Both the position numbers and the translations under genes were made by a program. Under the pieces are notes generated by a model. It saw only the letters and a list, made by a program, of their open reading frames with translations, was not told the DNA's origin and did not search any database. Of a stretch of DNA of 64,000 bases, positions 11,474 to 22,322 are shown piece after piece. The stretch comes from Aspidiotus rigidus (taxonomy: Eukaryota > Arthropoda > Insecta > Hemiptera > Diaspididae). Location of the stretch: the NCBI GenBank assembly GCA_035079385.1, contig JAVHKY010000003.1, positions 15,969,001-16,033,000 on the forward strand, in the 5' to 3' direction. The number at the start of each line of letters is the position of its first letter. Positions within the stretch are counted from its first letter, which is position 1.

Positions 11474-12663
11474 TGGGGCTTTTGACCGTTATTTTTTTTT
11501 CGGTTAACTCTCAGATTAACTCTCAGAAATTCTTTTTTTAGCGGTTAAAGGTCAAAAAGGTCAAACGGTCAAATTTGGGCCTAAATAACGGTTATAACAG
11601 TTATAACCAAAAAATTTCGGTCAACCTATAAATTCGAAAAATTCACAATAATGATAGTGAACAATTCCATACCTAAACCATTTTCTGTAATTAATCTTTG
11701 ATCTTTTAATCACATTCTGAGAAATGTAGAGAAAGAAAGAAACTGAAACAAAGTATGTGAAGATTGCTTTCCACAGTACGAGGATGGGGGAGGGATAAAA
11801 TTCCGCTATCATCAATCTTTCAATCATCATGAAAAAAAGAGTAAAACTGAAAAAGTATTGTGCAGATCGCATTCTATAGTTAGGATGTGGGGGGGGGGCA
11901 AAAACTTCCAGTTTTTGGATATCTGTTGGGGAAAATACAAGATTGTTGGGTTTCAATTAGGTAGTGTGATTCTTTTGGAAAGCAGAAGTATGTGATGGAG
12001 AAACTTGACCATTATCTCATTCTGACCGTTATTATTTCGGTCATCATAACTGTTATAACCACGGTACATTATAGAGGTATTGACACGAACGTATATTAGC
12101 CGTGTTTGTTACTGTCGCCTGAGTTGTGTCAGTTGATATAATCTACGCTAGGAGTGTTGCAAGGTATTACTAAGCATGAAAACTACATGAATACTAGGTA
12201 ATGTAAATTCATCAATTTTTAAAAATTCGTAGAGGAATCAGGTATTAACCTAAAAATCTGAAACCGGGTATGAATAGACAACTCACCATGCTCTACTTAT
12301 TTAAAAAAAAAATTATATTCTTAGGTGAATTTCTTCGCCTTTTACAACCCTCGAAAATTTCGTCAATATTAGGGTACCTCCGGTAAGGTTCCGACACAGG
12401 TGGGGTGTGGAAGGTATTCAAACGATCGCTGCGAGCGTAGCGGAATTCCGTATGAATTAACACAATTCGTGCGACAGAAATTTTTCGTTGTGTCAATAAG
12501 TACCTCTATAATCTACCGTGGTTATAACCATTTTGAGAGTTATTATATCGGTCAATAACTCTCATGAACTAGTCACAATTTTGTAAAACGGTTATCGGTC
12601 AATGGGTCAAAAGTGATACTTTTTTTTCGGTCACAGAAAATAACTGTTAAATTCCAAGCCCTA
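11474..12663. mobile_element. hAT-like non-autonomous element nested in the Penelope arm
   Basis: A 1,190-bp insertion splits the left Penelope arm and is flanked by an identical 8-bp direct repeat gtcattca (11,466-11,473 and 12,664-12,671), the target-site length of hAT transposons. Its ends are TGGGGCTT and, in reverse complement, TAGGGCTTGG, a degenerate hAT-like terminal inverted repeat. The inside is rich in short words such as cggttataac and ggtcaaacgg in both orientations. No transposase frame is seen. The undisrupted right Penelope arm provides the pre-insertion sequence. Confidence 0.8.
12048..12529. mobile_element. Inverted-repeat element nested inside the hAT-like element
   Basis: About 480 bp bounded by imperfect inverted repeats of about 40 bp. 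The left end reads ataaccacggta, then ttatagaggta, then ttgacac. The right end is its reverse complement with a few mismatches (gtgtcaataagtacctctat, then taccgtggttat). There is no coding capacity. It is probably a MITE that landed within the older hAT-like element; part of the palindrome may belong to the host element. Confidence 0.55.
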
Positions 12664-13671
12664 GTCATTCAACTTGTTGACGTCCGATCTGAAATCACAC
12701 TGTTCTTTTCTTTCCTTATTTCTATTGCTTTGTCCTTAATCTTTCTCTTGACGATAATATTCTTTTCAAATCCAAGGATGGAAGCTTCCCGTCTGACAAA
12801 TCGCGGCAGTATTTCGGCAGTGCCGGAATTTGCTCCCGTCGGCAACAATCCGGCCGCAATCCGACAAAAGCTCCAACCAATCAGAAGCAGCACGCTCTGG
12901 GACGGGCCGACAGTATTCCGACAAAAAAAGTGATATCTCGGCAGTGGGTGAACAGTTGGGTTACTGCCGAAATGCTGCCAGAGTGTTGGATCAGCGTGAC
13001 TGAAAGCGCCTCCGACCACTCGACCACTTCATCTTCGAGAGAAAAAGACATAAAACAGTATTATATTGACCTTCAAATCCAACCACAGCTGATTTTTTAA
13101 ACAATTTTTTTACATTTTCTTATCACAAAAATTTTTTAATTCATTTTCCAAGCATTACAAAGTATTTTTTTTCATTTTTTACCCTTTAAATGATTTTTGA
13201 CTGAGAGTAGGCGCAAGATCGAACTTTAACGTTAAAAGTGGGCGGAGCGTGCCGAAGTGCCGTTTGGTACTGCCGATGCTGCCGAGCTTGTCAGACGGGT
13301 TTCTGGAAATTGAACGAATGGCACTCCTCTGAAAAGTTGACCTGTTTCACCGATATAATTGGCCATCACAATTTGAACAGGGGATTTTGTAGACCAAACC
13401 TGAACAATCACCTGGAGGAACAGGATCTTTTACATGAGAGAAAACGGTGAACAGGTCAACTTTTAAAAAATCGACTCAAAGAACATATGTACGACATTAA
13501 AAGTAAGATGAAGAAAACGGCCTTATGTGTCCATTCGGAGGAGGAGTGCCATTTGTTCAATTTCCAGAAAGCTTCCATCCTTGACTTTGAAAAGAATATC
13601 GTCAAGAGAAAGATTAAGGAAGCAATTGAAAATTTGAAATAAATAAGGAAAGAAAAGAACACTGTGACGCA

Positions 13672-13809
13672 GGTATTCTCAGTCGACACTTAGACATTAA
13701 GCGCACTTATAATTGTCAGGTGACCCTTAATTGACCACTTAAGTAACCTACTAAGGTTACTTAAGTGAAATGTTACCGTCACTTTTCCCTTAGTGTCGAC
13801 TGAGAATGC
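13672..13809. mobile_element. Small palindromic MITE in the right Penelope arm
   Basis: About 135 bp absent from the matching position of the left arm. It starts with ATTCTCAGTCGACACT and ends with its exact reverse complement AGTGTCGACTGAGAAT. The interior contains further short inverted repeats (cttaagt-type). A clear target duplication is not visible. It is non-coding. Confidence 0.6.
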
Positions 13810-14084
13810 ATGCGTTAATTTCAGATCGGACGTCAACAAGTTGAATGACACCTTCTCTCCTATATTAAGTAGATTACATCATCGATGACTGTAGTTCCTG
13901 TTTTTTCTCGTTTTGTTTCGCTGTACTGAATCCAGATTTTATTTTTATTTTTATTTGTACTCTCAGTAGTATTGTATCCCTTGTAAAAGGAGAATGTTTT
14001 CTCCGAAACGTCGGGCTTCCGTTCTTTAAAATAAAAATCTTCATTCGACGGTAGTGCCAAAAAGTTCTTTGTTTTTAGTGAAAT

Positions 14085-15555
14085 ATTCCGTCGAGAATTA
14101 TACCTATTTTGACTATGATTACTTTTTTCGCAGAACAAGTAGCGCTCAGCGGGCTCTTTATCCGCAAATTAAAGTAGGTATACAAGAAGTGACAAATTAA
14201 AATTTAATTATTATTAATTATTAAGGAATAGTCCAACTTTTAAGAACTCGAAAAATAATAAGGGGAAATATTAAAATGCACGCGAACAAAAATAATATTT
14301 TGACCGCGAAAAAAGTGTACAGTAAAAAAAAATACATACACCGCGATCTTATTATAATAAGATGTTCACGCGATAGCATTTAAACTAGAATTTTAATTAG
14401 AGGAACGCGAAATATGATGTTTAGTAAATTTTTCGTTCCAATAGCTGATTCTTTTGTGTTTTCTCATCCATTCAAAGAACTTCTAATCGAGAGTAGGTAC
14501 ATTCGCTACAAGTTCTAGCTTGCCTTTTACTTCTTGCACTGTATAAATGCATGGGTATTATCGTAATCGACGAGTATGCGCGTTCACAATTATCTCCAAA
14601 GTGCAAATGATCCCCTTGAAAATCTGTATCAAACGGCATATCAGTGGGTGTTTGAGAATCGTGCAGTCCTTCAAAGAATTACCAGTGAAGGCACAAACTA
14701 ACTTTGTAGTTTCCTCTACAATATAAAGGAACCCCTTATATTGACATAATTTGCCAAGTTATGGCCAGATACACTGAAAGAAGGAGGCATACTCAATGGA
14801 TATATTACAACGATTGTAAATTAGGTACTCTTTGTTGTAATCCATTGAGTATGCCTACTTTTAGGGAAACCTCGCAATGCTAAACTGCTGAGTGTCTTTG
14901 AGAAGCAACAAGGGAAGGGGACAACCTTCCAGAGTTTTAAAGACATGAATTTCTGAGTTCAGGAATGAAGATTTGCTTAAAATTAATTGAAGTACCACCG
15001 GCGACAAAACACATTTCACTAGGATAAAAACATAAGCGAGGGCGTCCTTCAAAAGCCGAGCGCGCACTTCTTATTCGCACTGAGGAGACCAATTCAATGT
15101 TGACATATCTCATATATTTTTAGTCGATGTTTGAAAAAAAAGCACTAATTATTGCATATATTTTTGCATTTGTATTTTTTTCCTCGTCTGGAATGTATTC
15201 TATCGCGTGCCTTTTTATTTTGTCCCTTTGAATTCATTCATTTTTATTTGTTTTCTTTGCGTGCCAAAAAATGCATGCCAATAATAAGTACAACCTATCA
15301 TTAGTACCGGTTTTCGAACTAAGAATCTAAGAAATATTGAACATAATAGTGTGAGCGCTCCACACATCATGAAGAAGTTTGGGTCATTATTACATTTGCC
15401 TGGTGGTGACTCAAAAGAAAACTATGCTAAATTTAACTAGGTACTAGCTGAATATCATTGGAAAGGTTTCCGTTTACCTTTACATATTTGCATTTTGAAA
15501 TAAAGAAAGAAGAAGAAAAATGACGGCTTCCTTAACGAAGTTAAACGAGGAACGC
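14085..15555. other. AT-rich intergenic stretch with a hairpin at 14,785-14,856
   Basis: No gene was recognised. The notable structure is a 72-bp hairpin at 14,785-14,856. Arms beginning aggcatactcaatgga and ending tccattgagtatgcct flank a short loop, with part of ttacaac/gttgtaa extending the stem. It resembles a minimal MITE. The remainder looks unique. Confidence 0.45.
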
Positions 15556-15902
15556 AGGGAACCTGTTTTATGATTCGAATGAGATTTGGTATTGAAAATT
15601 CAAGGAAGCCTAGATCATATATAGCTCGACAGTCGAAATTTTTCTAAGTCCCTCTCCTATCATATATGGCTCGAGAGTCGAAATTTTTCCAAGTCCCCCT
15701 CCTATCATATATGGCTCGAGAGTCGAAATTTTTCTAAGTCCCCCTCCTATCATATGTAGCTCGAGAGACGAAATTTTTCTAAGTCCCTCTCCTATCATAT
15801 ATGGCTCGAGGGTCGAAATTTTTCTAAGTTTTTCGCTGGACGGCGGACGGCGCACGGCGCACGGCAGATTTCTCAAATAGCCCCCCATAAAACAGGTTCC
15901 CT
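15556..15902. mobile_element. TIR element carrying a 45-bp minisatellite
   Basis: A perfect 17-bp inverted repeat, agggaacctgttttatg at 15,556-15,572 and its reverse complement at 15,886-15,902, bounds 347 bp. The interior holds about five tandem 45-bp units followed by a GC-rich ggcgcacggcgcacggc stretch. Related sequence lies at 59,845-60,185, so this is a dispersed family. The repeat period is a multiple of three, so a repetitive open frame exists on the minus strand, but I regard it as a by-product of the period. Confidence 0.65.
15614..15836. repeat. 45-bp minisatellite, about five units
   Basis: Unit starts (atcatat) fall at 15,614, 15,659, 15,704, 15,749 and 15,794, an exact 45-bp period. 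Each unit holds a catatatggctcgag core followed by tcgaaatttttctaagtcc, with a few substitutions per unit. Confidence 0.9.
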
Positions 15903-16160
15903 CTTAAAAAGAGTATCTCATTCAGCTTATTAGTTTACCTATACTTGGACCTGGAAAATATTCAAGTATTTTTACTGAGACAGGACCCCTCATTAATTAT
16001 ATCTTGCTATCTTGGAGCGCAGTGCATCACAATTACCTATTTGTGACCAACTCCAACAAATAGCCGAGCCCTTAGGGTTAAAACATTACTGTTACTTCAA
16101 AAATTTCTATAAATAAATTTATGGTAGTTTGTTCTTCATTTTGATCTCATTGCCGACTGC

Positions 16161-16873
16161 CAGGGGTGGGCACGGATCGCGAATCATCGGTCTTTTGGCG
16201 GATCGGGTTGCGGATCAATCATCGTTCATTGAAAACGATCTGGATCACGGATCAGTAACATTTCTTTGTGATCCGACGGATCAATCAACTGCGGATCGGA
16301 ACATTTGATCAATCAGTGATCCGTGATCCGTGATCCACGAATAATTATTTTAAGCTAAGAGCAAGACAGCGGAGTACATATAATATACGATGAAAACAAG
16401 AACTCAAATAGAAGGTACATTGGAGAATGGGGTTGTTTTGCAATTCGGACTGTGCAAGCAACAACAACAACAACATAGAGTTTTCAGTTTTGCAAAATTT
16501 CCTAAAAATATATTTTCCTGAAAGAGAATCTTATGCTCATTAAACTTTGTTCTTTGCGTTTTTTCTTTAAATTCAATATTTATTGAGAAATTTAAGAAAA
16601 ACTGAAAAACTATATACTCGAATTGTATAATTATGATCACCCTTTCCTTATCAGTACTTTTTCATATATATATAATTTTACATGGGCGTAGCTAGCGCAC
16701 CTACAATATGCACACTACAAATGTGGAAAAATTATAAGGCTTTTCACTTCAATCTGGAGCAAGAAAAAAAAAACGCGATCCACGCGGATCATAAAAAGCG
16801 CGGGAAAAAAATGATCCGAACTCATTTTTGACCCGTGACCCGCAAACCGCGATCCGATCCGTGCCCAGCCCTG
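16161..16873. mobile_element. hAT-like non-autonomous element (CAGGGGTGGGCA ends)
   Basis: 713 bp starting CAGGGGTGGGCACGGATC and ending GATCCGTGCCCAGCCCTG. This is the CAGGGxTGGGC terminal signature common in hAT elements. The flanking 8 bp (ccgactgc and ccttctgt) agree at only 5 of 8 positions, so the target duplication, if real, has decayed. The inside is filled with gatccg/cggatc words in both directions. No transposase is encoded. Confidence 0.7.
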
Positions 16874-16938
16874 CCTTCTGTTGGAAGGTCACATTTTATT
16901 TATATTTTACAATAAGTGCGTTTAAGAGAACCTGTAGT

Positions 16939-17241
16939 TAGGGTTTGCAACCAAAATGATTTATAACAGTTGACGGTTATTGGTCAGGAGACTCGCTAAA
17001 TTTAAAATGGTTATCGGTCAAACGGTCAGAGAATTTCCCAGAAAATATCGGTCATAACTGTTATAACCGTTTTATAACCGCTATAACCGTTTTATTTTTG
17101 AAACGGTTAGCGGTTATCTAACGGTTATTGGTCAAATGGTCTTGAAAATTTGAAACGGTTATCGGTCAGGTCATCGGTCAAACGGTTAACGAACTTTTTT
17201 TGTTTCGGTTATAACAGTTATATAACTGTTATATTGCAAAC
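16939..17241. mobile_element. hAT-like MITE with 8-bp target duplication
   Basis: About 303 bp between two copies of cctgtagt (16,931-16,938 and 17,242-17,249). The ends are tagggtttgcaa and ttgcaaac. The interior is almost entirely made of aacggttat/ataaccgtt words in both orientations, like the interior of the elements at 11,474 and 18,723. It is non-coding. Confidence 0.65.
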
Positions 17242-17246
17242 CCTGT

Positions 17247-17418
17247 AGTCCATTTCATATAAGAACGCGCTTAATTATCCGTAAGTAAGGGGGAAATCAG
17301 CCAATCAGGAGAACGCGTGATAGTAGGGTATGTTATGATTGGCTGGTAACCCCTCGCAACCCGTCGTAGAACTCAGTACTAGGGTATCTGTTAAGCGCGT
17401 TCTTATATGAAATGGACT
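17247..17418. mobile_element. MITE with perfect 28-bp terminal inverted repeats
   Basis: The 28 bp at 17,247-17,274 (agtccatttcatataagaac...) and its exact reverse complement at 17,391-17,418 flank a core of about 116 bp. The AGTCCA start resembles the ends of the larger element at 34,602-35,475. It lies directly against the preceding hAT-like MITE; an 8-mer of that junction (cctgtagt) recurs just to the right at about 17,422. It is non-coding. Confidence 0.75.
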
Positions 17419-18722
17419 ATACCTGTAGTGAATATGAAATAATCGGGCAAGCAAGAGACTCCGCAGATGAAATGCTGTGGGGGGTGGGAAACATGTTTAT
17501 TTTCTCAAAAAACAAATTTTAAGCCAGCCAATTACTGATTGGCTATTCACTTAAAAAGGTGATAATCGACTGGCTGAATGGCTGACTTAAAACCAGGTAA
17601 CCGATTGGCCTAAAGCTTAAATTAAGCCAATATTGGCTTAAACTTGGCATCACTGCCAGTTAAGGAGTTGTTAAGGACTAAGACCCAGTGTTAGCATCGG
17701 AAATTCCCAATTCCCGTTCCCGGGAATTGATTTTTGTTCCCAGTTCATTTTGGCTGGGAATTCCCAATTTTTGGGAATTTCATTTTTTTTTAATGAATTG
17801 ATCTCTAGAGATTTGATTCCTCACGTTAGGGCACTTGACCAACGCATTTTTTTAAAATTATTATCAAGTGAATGGAAATGCAGAATTGAATTGATCTCTG
17901 GTAGTTCACATTCTGCATACTGTACTGATAAATAAAACTAGAGCCCTATACATACGAGTGAGGACACGGACCGCCATATTTAGTCGTTACTGTCATCATT
18001 ATTTTCACAGTCTCCTATTCTAATGACTGATAACAGTTTATCATGATTTGAAAATAATGAGAGAACATACTAGACTAAAAGTGCCAAAGCAAAATGCAAG
18101 ACTCAACATTATTGAGAAATGCACAATTGCTTCACTAATCACACAAATTCCTTATCTGAATAGGGAGCTATGGAGACAAATGATGATGTAACGACTAAAT
18201 ATGGCGCACACGGCTCTAATAAAACTAATGAAATAGGAAAAAAAAAAAAAAAGAAGAAGAATAAGACGAAAAAGAAAAAGAACTGAAAAATCAATTTGAT
18301 GTCTGAGAGACGGTAATCAATGAAGAAGAAACCTGGTATTGGTGGTCCCATGTATATAATGTGTTTGGACATGAAACATCATAAAAGTAGCTATATTAAG
18401 TGAACAAAAACAACTTTTCTGCAAATGTATATTTTTTCTCTTCTTCCCGGGAATCACAATCATTTATCATCAAAAAAGTTCAGCTATAGTCCAAAAATGA
18501 TATATCAAAGAAGGCGCTTTCTATGTTTCCTGTGACGGTCATTTGCGGAAGCTGTCGAAAAGGTGATTATCCTAAAAAATTCACCCGATATATTTGAATT
18601 TATATTCATTCGACAGGAAATCAAAAGGACTACAATTTTTGTTCTACGCATTTTTCACAAAAAATGATATTTTAGAAGGTACAGTCGATTTTATTGATTT
18701 GCTGTGTCATGGTGAAAAATGC
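17419..18722. other. Intergenic stretch without recognisable genes
   Basis: 1.3 kb with short low-complexity parts: repeated gattggctta-type words around 17,520-17,660, cccgggaattgg-type words around 17,700-17,780, and an A-rich tract at 18,238-18,290. No conserved protein or RNA is seen. Confidence 0.35.
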
Positions 18723-19199
18723 TAGTGATGGGCGGTTATCGGTTATTTCAATATATCGGTTAAACGGTTCATTAAAGATCATTGTAACCGGTTAATCGGT
18801 TGAAAACCTCCGAATAAACCGATTAACCGGTTAACTGGCCCCTATACAGATTGCTGTCAGTTCTCAAAAAATTCCGCTAGGAGCGCTAAGGTCTTCCACT
18901 TTTTTGCTCTCAAAATTGCAAAAATTGAAAAAATAGAGAAGCAAGATCGCTTATGTGTTATTGATTGAGAAATATATTTATTGATAATTCGTATTCCCTC
19001 CGCCTGGTGCTTCAAATTTGTCAAATTATCAATTCAAAATTGTTGAAAAATTTTAAATTTTGGCGGTTAATCGGTTTATGCGCCCTTATTAACCGGTTTT
19101 TCAGGTTAACTGTTAATTACAAATAAACCGGATTTTCGGTTAATTTTACCCAAGAATAAACCGATTAATCGGTTAATAACCGATAACCGCCCATCACTA
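18723..19199. mobile_element. hAT-like MITE with TAGTGATGGGC ends
   Basis: 477 bp with terminal inverted repeats of about 24 bp: tagtgatgggcggttatcgg at the left and its reverse complement at the right (ccgataaccgcccatcacta). The flanks aaaaatgc (18,715-18,722) and aaaaacgc (19,200-19,207) agree at 7 of 8 positions, as expected for an ageing hAT target duplication. The interior is rich in aaccggttaa words. It is non-coding. Confidence 0.8.
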
Positions 19200-19648
19200 A
19201 AAAACGCCATGATCACCTTCTCGACATCAACAACAGCGCCCCTACAGATCGCTTTATATGCGAATAATGTTCTAGTTCACTTGTTCAGTCTGTGATTATT
19301 CGCGTTCATGATTCCACAATGTTGTGTGTTGTGATGACTGATGACTGATGAGAGACACCCCCGTGAAAAAGATAAAGGAGAGCAGAGCTTATCTGATTTG
19401 AAGGTGTAATACTAAGGCACTAGTAATACTTGTCCAACTCCAAATCATATTCCCAGCAGTAGCTCTCAACGGCTTAAAAAAACGATGAGAATCCGAAATG
19501 ATTTACGACCACTTCGATTGTAATAAAGAAGGCTCATTTTTCAGTATAAGTTCCATGCTGTTCTATCTAAAATTCCAAGTGTCTTGACCGGATAGATTTG
19601 GTGATAGTCTAGTTTTCATTTTCATTCCACCATAATATAACCGTCAAA

Positions 19649-22322
19649 ATGTGGTGCCACCGTTATCTTCTTTGTTCTCCATATTTCAAAAATATCAGGA
19701 ATCGTTCTCCTCAGTTGTTTCAGTCAACAGCTTCAACTGTGATGCCCGCGAGTGTCACTATTCCCAGTCAAAACAGTAATTGGATCGAAGAAATACCAAC
19801 CAGTGCACCGATTTCTGAGTTGAAAAACGTCTTGAACGTCAATAATTGTATATTTAAAGATGGATACTCTTGTTTCTCTGTACAGTGTGTTAATTGTGGT
19901 CCTGAAAAACGCGGACAAGTTTTTATTAATAAAATTACAGGTACATTCTTTATATATTATTTTCGTTTGATTTCGAAATTCTCATCTCGCATTTTTGAAC
20001 AGGCTTTTGTCTCTGCGTGGATTGCCAAGAAGTGGGTGAATGGGTAGATTTCAACTCAAAAGTTATAATGATGAATCATTCAGAAACTGAATGTAAGATG
20101 AGTTCTTCGGTCATAACGAAAAAGAAACCACAATCCAAAAAATTGGATATGATCACAGATTTAAAGGAGAGGTGGAATGACTTGAAACAGACTCTTCAAC
20201 CGGTTGCATCGCTACCTCCTTCTGAAATTGAACGAGTCGTATCGTTATTCGGGCTAAATGTATTTCCTTGACGTCATTTCCTATCAATTCATGTAGTTTG
20301 CACAGTAACTAACGAATTTTCCATTCTTCGTAGATAACAGGAGGGCAGAAGATTTTACTAGATTTAGACACCGTTTACGATGAAGTAAAAGAATCTCTAT
20401 ATTTTCCCTTGTCGAACGGTCGAAAACGTATTGTCGGCATTAAAGAACTTGCTCTGAATGGTCATGAGAGTTGTATACCTGTAAAAAAATGTCCAGGATT
20501 TCTTCGTTTCATGCCAAGAACATCGAAAAAGTGTGATAGTGTTATATTAGTCCTCCGTATAAAAGATTTACTTGCTCTATCAATAATGAAGCATAATTAT
20601 CACGTAATATGTTTGCCTCACGGTAAGATCTCAAAATTTTCAAGAGTCGCTTCATCTTTTTTCGGTCGCTTATTGTCATTTCTGAATTTTATAGGGGCTA
20701 ATGCTCTACCTCAAGAAATTCTACCACTACTTGAAAAATATACGAAAATTGTATTGTGGTTTGGCGCTGATGAATCAGGTGCTGCACGGTTGTTTGCAAA
20801 CAAATTAAAGGATGAACGTTGTTACCTAATCAGGTAATTCCCCCCCCCCCATCTATTTGCTGGTAAAGATGTATGTTCAAGTTTAATTTTTAAATTTTTA
20901 GACTTACTGATAAGCCTGGATCACTAGTCGAAAATGTTCAAGAAGTGAATATTTCAAACATTTTGAAAAATGCGCATCCAATGAAAAACAAATATGTTAC
21001 AACTTTTGCCAATTTAAGAGACGAAGTGTTCCAAGGAATAACTAATACTGATCAGGTGAGTTATGTGTATATTCTTCATTCTCTTATCCTACTTGTTTGT
21101 GCATCTAAAAACTAATTCTGTACTCAGTCCCAGGGTATTAAATGGACAAGGTTCCCACATCTGAATGAACTTTTACGTGGTCATAGAAGGGGCGAGTTGA
21201 CCATCCTGACAGGTCCAACAGGATGTGGGAAAACGACTTTTCTCAGCGAATATTCCCTTGATCTTGCTATGCAAGGGGTAAGAATTCTCTCTTCCGATGT
21301 TTTAATCGTAGTATCTAATATAGACTTAGATCCTTCTCATTAATGATGTATCGCTTGTAGGTTTCAACTTTGTGGGGTAGTTTCGAAATCCGTAATCAAC
21401 GTTTAGCTACAACGATGTTACAACAATTCGCAATGGAACCGTTGAATGAAAATTTGGACAAATTTGAAAGTTGGGCCACTAGTTTTGAGAAACTTCCAGT
21501 TTATTTCCTCAAATTTCATGGGCAACAATCTATTGAACTGGTTATGGAGGTAAGTTTCATTTCACTTCTGGAAGATATAATGTATATTTCTTGAATTACA
21601 AAAAATATAATGTGTTATCCATTCGCTCGATAATGACGATCCGTCGAAAGCGCGCTCGCGATTTATTAATTTAAAATACCTACGGTGTGTAACACATTAT
21701 ATTTTTTGTAATTCAAGAATAATACATTATATCTGAAACATGTGCCGTAACATTTCCGAACGTATCCGTGTCACTTCTGGAATTTTGTATGCAAGATAAT
21801 TTGAGTTGATTATTATTTGTACAGGTTGTAGAACAAGCTACCTACGTTCATGATATTCGTCACCTGGTGATAGATAATTTACAATTCATGTTGGGTTTAT
21901 CTTCAAGTGATCAAAACATGGACCGATTTTATAAACAGGACAAAGTCGTTGCCGCATTCCGAACATTCGCCACCATGCACGATTGTCACGTAACAATGAT
22001 AATTCATCCGAGAAAAGAAAGAGATTCTGAGGATTTGAGCATAAGCTCTCTTTTTGGCACTGCAAAAGCATCACAAGAAGCTGATAATATAATGATTATA
22101 CAGAAAAAAATGTTAGAATCATTGCGTATCAAGAAATACTTACAGGTAAATCGGAAATTGACTTCTTTTTTCAGTACTACGTTTCGTTTCAATCTATTAA
22201 TGTATGTTTTTTCCTATTAGGTAGTCAAAAACCGATTCACTGGAGATCTCGGAATAATGCCTTTAAATTTCACAAAATCCGCCTTAAGTTTCGGAATTAA
22301 ATACCAGAAAAATAAATCATGA
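19649..22322 (+). CDS. TWNK: Twinkle, mitochondrial replicative DNA helicase, 9 exons
   Basis: Hexameric helicase of the mtDNA replisome (T7 gp4-like), acting in the mitochondrial matrix. The exons, with consistent phases, are 19649-19940, 20003-20259, 20334-20622, 20695-20833, 20902-21055, 21128-21277, 21361-21549, 21825-22145 and 22221-22322, giving about 630 aa. The first ~40 residues are basic and Ser-rich, consistent with a mitochondrial targeting peptide. Two cysteine pairs, C80-x2-C83 and C102-x2-C105 (plus C100), lie in the primase-like N-terminal domain; in Drosophila this domain is reported to bind an iron-sulfur cluster. The Toprim-like region is degenerate, without the usual acidic residues. 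The RecA core has Walker [10 protein letters not shown] (406-414), the [10 protein letters not shown] block, HGQQSIELV, Walker B with D507 in [18 protein letters not shown] (549-555) and the AKASQEADN motif. The C-terminus [15 protein letters not shown] is typical. AATAAA at about 22,480 is the likely poly(A) signal. Confidence 0.96.
21574..21736. mobile_element. Palindromic MITE in Twinkle intron 7
   Basis: The left stem (gatataatgtat, then cttgaattacaaaaaatata and atgtgtta) is repeated in reverse complement at about 21,690-21,735, giving inverted repeats of about 40 bp with a loop of about 70 bp. The intron also carries tcacttctggaa twice (from 21,562 and from 21,771), flanking the palindrome plus about 40 bp. 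It lies well away from the splice sites. Confidence 0.6.

Larger units (their letters stand above)
11235..14084. mobile_element. Penelope-like element remnant: inverted 3' ends with GIY-YIG fragment
   Basis: Two arms repeat each other in inverted orientation. The left arm is 11,235-11,473 and resumes at 12,664-12,793 after an insertion; the right arm is about 13,565-14,084. Between and within them, the plus strand at about 13,440-13,640 reads TGQLLKNRLKEHMYDIK, then H-x-FNFQKASILDFEKNIVKR. This is the C-terminal GIY-YIG endonuclease region and tail of Penelope-like retroelements (YIGQT...L..R..EH; DF...ILD.EKN..KR). The left arm gives the same tail on the minus strand (ASILGFEKN). Inverted or partial tandem copies are typical of Penelope-like elements. 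The element is broken by stops and nested insertions and has no RT domain here. Confidence 0.75.

Noticed and set aside
15610..15888. Repetitive 92-codon frame with a 15-residue repeat
   Set aside because: The 45-bp minisatellite period is a multiple of three, so an open repetitive frame is expected by chance.
18139..18372. 77-codon minus frame rich in Phe
   Set aside because: It comes from the A-rich tract at 18,238-18,290. It is low complexity, not a protein.
20623..20694. Twinkle intron 3 as coding sequence
   Set aside because: It is 72 bp, in frame and stop-free, but the family shows no such insert and both GT and AG borders fit.
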